This document shows, one piece after another, positions 6,078-6,231 of a DNA stretch of 6,231 nt. The notes below the pieces were generated by a model, which saw only the letters and a list, made by a program, of their open reading frames with translations, was not told the origin of the DNA and ran no database searches. The first letter of the stretch is position 1; every line of letters begins with the position of its first letter. The position numbers were made by a program, and so were the translations under genes. Source of the stretch: Acidobacteriota bacterium (GTDB lineage Bacteria > Acidobacteriota > HRBIN11); NCBI GenBank assembly GCA_030550225.1, contig JAUQPV010000159.1:1-6231 (forward strand), read 5' to 3'.

Positions 6078-6231
6078 TCAGGTCGGCGAGACGACGGCCC
6101 CCACCGGGAGCCGACGCCCCTCGGGATAGGCCGGGGTCCCGTGCTCCGGCACGTCCAGACCGGCCAGTTCTTCCTCCCGGGACACCCGTAGGCCGATGGT
6201 GTGCCGGATCAACCAGAAGACCAAAAAGCCC
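6078..6231 (-). CDS. amtB: Ammonium transporter (Amt family), C-terminal end
   Basis: Fifty residues are readable in the frame starting at base 6230 and ending at the TGA 6080-6078; the rest of the gene lies beyond the window. The fragment begins with the end of the last membrane helix (GFLVFWLIRHTIG) and continues into LRVSREEELAGLDVPEHG and TPAYPEG. This is the highly conserved cytoplasmic tail of Amt/AmtB channels (compare GLRV..E.E..GLD...HG..AY in E. coli AmtB). The tail takes part in inter-subunit gating and GlnK docking. A 12-residue extension, RRLPVGAVVSPT, follows the usual end. Amt proteins are trimeric inner-membrane channels conducting NH3/NH4+. It is the first visible gene of the minus-strand run; the next gene starts 87 bases downstream. 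Confidence 0.92.
   Translation of the reverse strand, partial: GFLVFWLIRHTIGLRVSREEELAGLDVPEHGTPAYPEGRRLPVGAVVSPT

Noticed and set aside
5136..6191. Plus-strand open frame of 351 codons opposite the 396-aa gene and amtB end
   Set aside because: The minus strand has a good SD, a membrane segment and a conserved Amt C-terminus in this region. The plus-strand product is Pro/Arg-rich without features.

Overview
The window is GC-rich with strongly G/C-biased third codon positions. It reads as bacterial chromosome, probably from a little-studied and perhaps thermophilic lineage. The sequence alone does not fix the phylum. Gene density is high, and start/stop overlaps and good Shine-Dalgarno (SD) sites make most gene boundaries clear.

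Layout: (1) Bases 1-528, plus strand: C-terminal part of a crotonase/enoyl-CoA hydratase family enzyme. (2) Bases 529-650: a short convergent intergenic region almost filled by a 94-bp imperfect palindrome (REP/MITE-like). (3) Bases 651-6231, minus strand: one co-directional run. In transcription order it is the end of an ammonium transporter gene (amtB C-terminus, 6231-6078), an unrecognised membrane-anchored 396-aa protein with a histidine cluster (5990-4800), a flotillin/SPFH protein (4683-3313), a type I-beta glutamine synthetase glnA (3316-1838), and a GAF-ANTAR RNA-binding regulator (1841-651).

The minus-strand run looks like an operon. Flotillin/glnA and glnA/GAF-ANTAR both overlap by an ATGA junction. 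The other gaps are 87 and 116 bases and hold hairpins without T-tracts. The theme is ammonium capture: transporter, then glutamine synthetase, then a regulator class often tied to nitrogen metabolism. Two membrane proteins not usually described in such operons sit in the middle, a flotillin and an uncharacterised His-rich protein. No GlnK/PII gene lies directly after amtB, where it is commonly found. My hypothesis is a membrane-organised ammonium-assimilation module that encodes its own antiterminator-type regulator.

The 5' part of the amtB-like gene and the operon promoter lie beyond base 6231, and the 5' part of the crotonase gene lies before base 1.
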